Positions 56,401-62,400 of a stretch of DNA of 64,000 nucleotides are shown piece after piece. This stretch comes from Takifugu bimaculatus (taxonomy: Eukaryota; Chordata; Actinopteri; Tetraodontiformes; Tetraodontidae). Within the stretch, counting starts at the first letter, position 1. Every line of letters begins with the position of its first letter. The notes beneath the pieces were generated by a model. The model saw nothing but the letters and a program-made list of their open reading frames with translations, ran no database searches and had not been told where the DNA came from. Position numbers and translations under genes: made by a program. Location: positions 7,666,678 to 7,730,677 of the forward strand of contig CP034976.1 in assembly GCA_004026145.2 (NCBI GenBank), in the 5' to 3' direction.

Positions 56401-59400
56401 CACAATTCAGGCCCACCTCCTCAACATTTTTGACAACATCAAAACCGTTCAGTTCCATGAAAAGGTTACTCCTATTGTTTAACCAGTTCTGCTGTTAAAT
56501 ACGCTATTATATAAATATTGGTTCCATGTGCAGTAATCATCCTGCTATGGTCTTCAGGTTTATGATCGCATTCTGGCTATATCGTCACGTGAAGGTGAGA
56601 CTATAGACTTGGAGCGACCGGTCACGGCAGAAGGAAATGTGGAAGTTTGGCTTGATGCCCTTCTGAAGGAATCCCAGAGTTCACTTCACTCTGTCATTCG
56701 AAAGGCTGCCACGGCCACACAAGAACCCGAGTTTCAGTTCATCAACTTTCTCAATTCCTTTCCCGCTCAGGTAGATGGCTGTTAGAAATACCCTGTTATT
56801 TATAACATGTGCCAATTCATTTTAAACTGAAACATGAAAGGGAAATGAGGGAACCTCTCAGCTCATTGAGAACTTATTGATTGTTTACTTGTTTTTCCCC
56901 TATCCCCCCCACAAAACAATCTCTTTCAAGGTTGGATTGCTAGGCATTCAAATCATATGGACTCGCGACTCAGAGGAAGCTCTGTCCAATGCCCGGCACG
57001 ATCGACGCATCATGGCCAAAACTAACCAGTACTTTCTGGATATGCTTAATACCTTGATTGACATGACCACTAAAGATCTGGAGCCTGTAGAGAGGACCAA
57101 GTATGAGACCCTCATCACTATCCATGTCCACCAGAGGGACATATTTGATGATTTGGTGAGTGTGCCGTTTCCTTCAGTAATGCTTGTGCTGACTATGATT
57201 GGCCAACAATTTACCCCCATCAAAATCACACTTTGTCATAGTCTGCCGGCATGACATGTTAGTGTTTTATCATTCTGAAACCGCTAAACTGAAATAGATG
57301 AGTTGACCTCAGTTCAGTCCTGTCATGCACCAACACTGAGTGATCTGTTGTGTCATTGATAACGTTAAACTCATGTATGATGGCCCACAGGACCTTATCT
57401 TATCTCATCTCATTCTTCAAAACCAGCTCATTAACAATTCATTTCATGCTTATCCAATCAAAATCAAATAAATATAATAGATATAAATATATATAATGAA
57501 AATATCCCTTTGATATCAAGATATCCTGTGTCCGATGTCATCAGAAGATGACTCATTAAGGCAATATGGAGGATTTATCAGTTTTCTTATTTTTGTTCCT
57601 TCCCTGAAAAGAGCACCATTTAACATTTTTCTGAGTATCTTACTTCTTACACATCTTCCAATTATATTCTTTCTTTCAACTCTTCTTCTTTACACTTTTT
57701 TTCCTTGTGTTTCACCTCTCGGTTCATCATTGCGCTATTTCTGATGTTGTTTCATTTCCCCCATCTTTTTCCATCTTCATCTTTTTTAATGTTTCATGCA
57801 CCTAATATTAGCATCACCTCTTTCCTTTCATCGTTACTGTCCATGCTTCTATCCTCATTCTCTCTCACACATCTTGCCCCTTAGCCCTTTTTGGGCTTCA
57901 TTTTTTCCCTCCTTTCATCTGCCCTATCGCATTACTCCTGAATGGAGGTGATTTTCTATTCTCAGTCACCATTTTATCCCCCCTCCTTTCCCCCCTCATG
58001 CTCTCTTCTGTTTCTTCCTTGCTCCTTATTTTTACTTGTATTTATCATTAGTGTTTCTTCTTCTAGTGCCGACTCAATGTCAGGAGTCGCACTGATTTTG
58101 AGTGGCTGAAACAGTGTCGCTTCTACTTTGATGAGGAAAGGGACAAGATGCTTATCAACATCACAGACGTAAGCTTTGAATACCAGAATGAATTTCTGGG
58201 CTGCACCGAAAGACTCGTCATTACTCCACTGACTGACAGGTGAGGTAAAATCAGTTGAGACAAACCTACAAATTCCTCAGAAGGCATCTATCCATCCATT
58301 TTTTTATTGCTGTATTTTGTTTTCAGCTTCTCCAAGCTGCCTTTGGGTCATAAGACTTATTTTAAATAGTTCAGAACTCGTAAAAATCATTGCTAATGTT
58401 GCCATTTATAAAATTCAGTGTTTTTTTTATTATCCTAAAAACATACATATATATATTTGTATATTTACATTATTAGATTTATTGAAAAAAGATGAAAGCT
58501 CTACATTCCTGGCTGAAAGTTTTACCCACTAACAACTCTAACACCATTCTTCTGATTCGGCATATCTTTACTTCTTAGAATATTATGAGGCATGTATACA
58601 AAAAGCAACACAAAGAAGGTTCTATATTGGAACTATTGTGGTAACTGTTATTGAGTAAATGCATATGTTAGGGACTTTGAGTGGACAAAAATGACTACAA
58701 AGGCGTTCTGCTGCTACATTCCATTTGCCAATTGTAGGTTGGCTGCCGACTTATCACAGGACCTATCATTGACTGACTGAGAGACGTGCAAACAGCACAA
58801 CAACAGTCCAACAGCAGTTATATAGAAATAAACTGGAGGAGCGGGAGATATGTGAAAAATAAGAGAGAGAGAAATAAAAACAAGAACAAAGTGATGAGTG
58901 GTGACTGCAGCAGGGAGGGACTTCAAATAGTTCTCCAGAGAAGTGGTGTTCTGTCCCTGTGGCCAGAGGCAGAAGAGTTTCGCTCTTTTTTCTTCTCTTT
59001 CTGGCTCCCACTTTAAAATTCTGTGTTTTGTGATCACTCGGGCAACATTGGTTTAAAAAAGAAAAAATCATTTAATTGCTGTTTTAACAGCAGTGATCTG
59101 ATATGTTTTCTAATTGACAGGAAATTGTGCATTTAGACAACCACATTATGGAGAAGAGGATTTGGGCAGTTATATCTCAGATTCTACCACTGGCTTCTTG
59201 TCTGTGTTTGACCGATGACCACACTATCATACGTCTTAAATGGAAACAATATAACTATTTTTCTCTGGTTGATCAGGTGCTACATCACCATATCCCAAGC
59301 GCTTGGAATGAGCATGGGTGGTGCCCCCGCTGGTCCAGCTGGAACAGGTACAACTGCAGCCCAAAGTTTGACAGCAACTAGATTTGGAGTGGTCACGATG

Positions 59401-62400
59401 GGCAGACAATGTCGCATGTATTTCTTCATCGATGACAAAAAAGGCAGTGGTGACTCCTTTCAAAGGGTCCCAAATTAAATCTCTGCTGCACAATTAAAAA
59501 TGAATATTGTGTTTTTATTATTAACTTTCACTAATGTTAACTTAAATGGCTCTGATTGCAGGCAAGACAGAGACTGTCAAAGACATGGGCCGGTGTCTGG
59601 GAAAATATGTTGTGGTCTTCAACTGCTCAGACCAAATGGACTTCAGAGGTTTGGGAAGGATATACAAAGGTACAATTGACAATTTACCTTGCCATTATTA
59701 TATTGTTTTAAAACTAGTGCTGTGAAACAATGATTGATTGAAAAAAAACAGAGAATTTTAAAGAGATAGTTACAACTTTGGTTGATGTTTGTTCAGAGAT
59801 CCCTGCACAGAGTGGAACTATTTGCTTCTAATTTTCCAGGTTTGGCTCAGTCTGGTGCTTGGGGCTGTTTTGATGAGTTCAACCGCATTGAACTCCCAGT
59901 TTTGTCAGTCGCAGCCCAGCAGATCGCAATAGTTCTCACCTGCAAGAAGGAACGCCGCAAAACCTTTGTCTTCACTGATGGAGATACAGTGGACATGAAC
60001 CCAGAGTTTGGCATGTTCCTCACCATGGTTAGTTTTCAGTATATTTACTATCTTGTTGATCAAACAACCTTTCAGAAAATCATCATCTTGATTATTTAGT
60101 GTTTTGCCTACGTGTAAAATAAATTGACACCTTTGCCACTATTCTTGGTACTTGGCAATAAAGTTCTTCCTTCCTTCCTTATTCATATTATTTAATTAAA
60201 AATATTAAAGAACAGATTTATAAGGGCTCAAAATTTCAGCTTACCTCATCTTAAGCTCCAAACTACATTTCATGTTGTTTGAATTCACATAGCTGTCATA
60301 CTGTGGCAATCTGGGGCCTTTTGTATTGAATAACACAGGAAAAGGCTGATTCTGTATCTTTTAGAATCTTCTGTGACCCATATACTTCTCAACACCTTTT
60401 ATTAAAACTTGAACGGAGGTCACTAAGACCATGTGACTTAACTCACAGTGTCCTCTCCACCTCCACACTCAACAGTTTTAACCATCACAACACCATTACA
60501 TTAGTGTACTAAACAGTGCCACTTAAAACACAAACATCAACGCTTGCAGGGATCTTTAACAGAATTAACTTGGGAGACATACTGTCCCAAAGCATGCTGG
60601 GAACTCGTCTCTCCTCTGCCCCAACATGCTACAATATCATCTACTTCATGGGATAGATATTGCAGTAAGACAATGTATAATTTTAAAGAGAATATGCTTT
60701 TGATTTTAGGTACAGTGTACCTCAAAAAAATCAAATCAAATGATCTTTGATATTGATCCATCTTTCTTACTTGCTGTTTAATCCTCATCTTGGTTGTGGG
60801 GATGCTGGAGATTATCCCAGGTGACCCTGGGCCACAAGGGCATTGCAGGGTATACATGTCATTCACTCACAAACCCACATCCAGGGGAAAAGTCGGCATA
60901 TTTACTTTAGGCAGAGGAATATTTCCCCTGTGAGAGGAGAGAAAGCATAAATCATTATTTGGTCTTTGGATTTTTGGTTGGAGTTGGTTAATTAAACATT
61001 GACTGTCTAAAAATGGAGGGATTGTCCTCCTATATAAAAATGTTTGATAAGAACCTTCACGCTGCTTCTACATTCATTTTATATTTTATGTATATTTTCC
61101 TGTGTGAAGCCATTTCATAAACAGTCTGTAATTGAATGTACTCAGAGACACTAAACATAAAAAGAATAACCTTATTTACATTTTCAGAACCCTGGTTATG
61201 CAGGTCGCCAGGAACTTCCTGAAAATCTGAAGATTAATTTCCGTACTGTTGCCATGATGGTTCCAGATCGTCAAATCATCATGAGAGTAAAACTGGCCAG
61301 TTGTGGGTTTATAGAAAATATGGAGCTGGCCCGCAAGTTCTTCACTCTTTACAAGCTGTGTGAGGAACAGCTCTCCAAACAGGTAAAAGAAATGGATCAC
61401 AGAAACCGTCACACCTCAATCTAGCTTCCCTTAAACTACTTCAATCATGTTATTGTGAATTATTTCTTATTTCATTTGTGATATGAGTTATTGCTTATGA
61501 GGACAGTTCACATTGATAAAAGTAGTATTCATCTCAGCGGGATATTCAGACTGAAAATGAGACTGGCAAAATCAATTCTGATTGAGAAATTTGTCTTTTA
61601 TGTATTTACTGTATGTATGATTAACAGCAAAAACCTATATATAAATACAATGTTACAAGAAAGACTCAAGACCTTGTTTCCAACTCCTGTTTGTGTTAAA
61701 TAATTTACATAGTTGAAACATTAAAATCGAAGATGCCATTCTGTGACTTTCCAGGTTCATTACGACTTTGGCTTGCGGAATATCTTGTCAGTACTGCGAA
61801 CACTGGGAGCAGCCAAGCGAGCTAACCCCACTGACACTGAGTCCACTATTGTAATGAGGGTCCTCAGGGACATGAATTTATCTAAGCTGGTGGGTAGAAA
61901 TTACAATCACAGAAATAGAAAAACAAATCTGGTTGTAACAGATGAATAATGACTTTGGGGACTAATATACTCAGCATTCATATACAGTGGCTTCTGTTTA
62001 TCTGCTTGCTTGTGCTTGTTAGATTGATGAGGATGAGCCGCTCTTCCTGAGTTTGATTGAGGATCTTTTCCCAGGCATTCAGCTTGATAAAGCTGGCTAC
62101 CCCGAACTAGAGGCTGCAATCGACAGCCAGGTACACAGAAGTGATAAATGTGTTTTCTTTTGCTTGCACGCGAGTAAAATTGTAGATAAGTACAGTAGGA
62201 GATGGAACAAGAGGGAAAGAATGAAGGTGGACAGAGGGAAAATAAGTGGAGGGACAAAGATAGGAATAAAAGAACTTCTGTAAGTAAAACTGGACAAAAG
62301 ATTAATGGACTGCGTGGCAGCAGTATATTTCATGTCAGTCTTAAATGCCTTAAGTCACAGGACCCATGGACAAATGGTGCCATTTACTATTTTCCAAGAA

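Larger units (their letters stand above)
60028..61187 (+). other. dnah5 intron 42
   Basis: 1.16 kb holding a possible LINE tail (60110-60182) and a reverse copy of the dispersed repeat seen at 23.2 kb (60750-60890). Confidence 0.75.
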
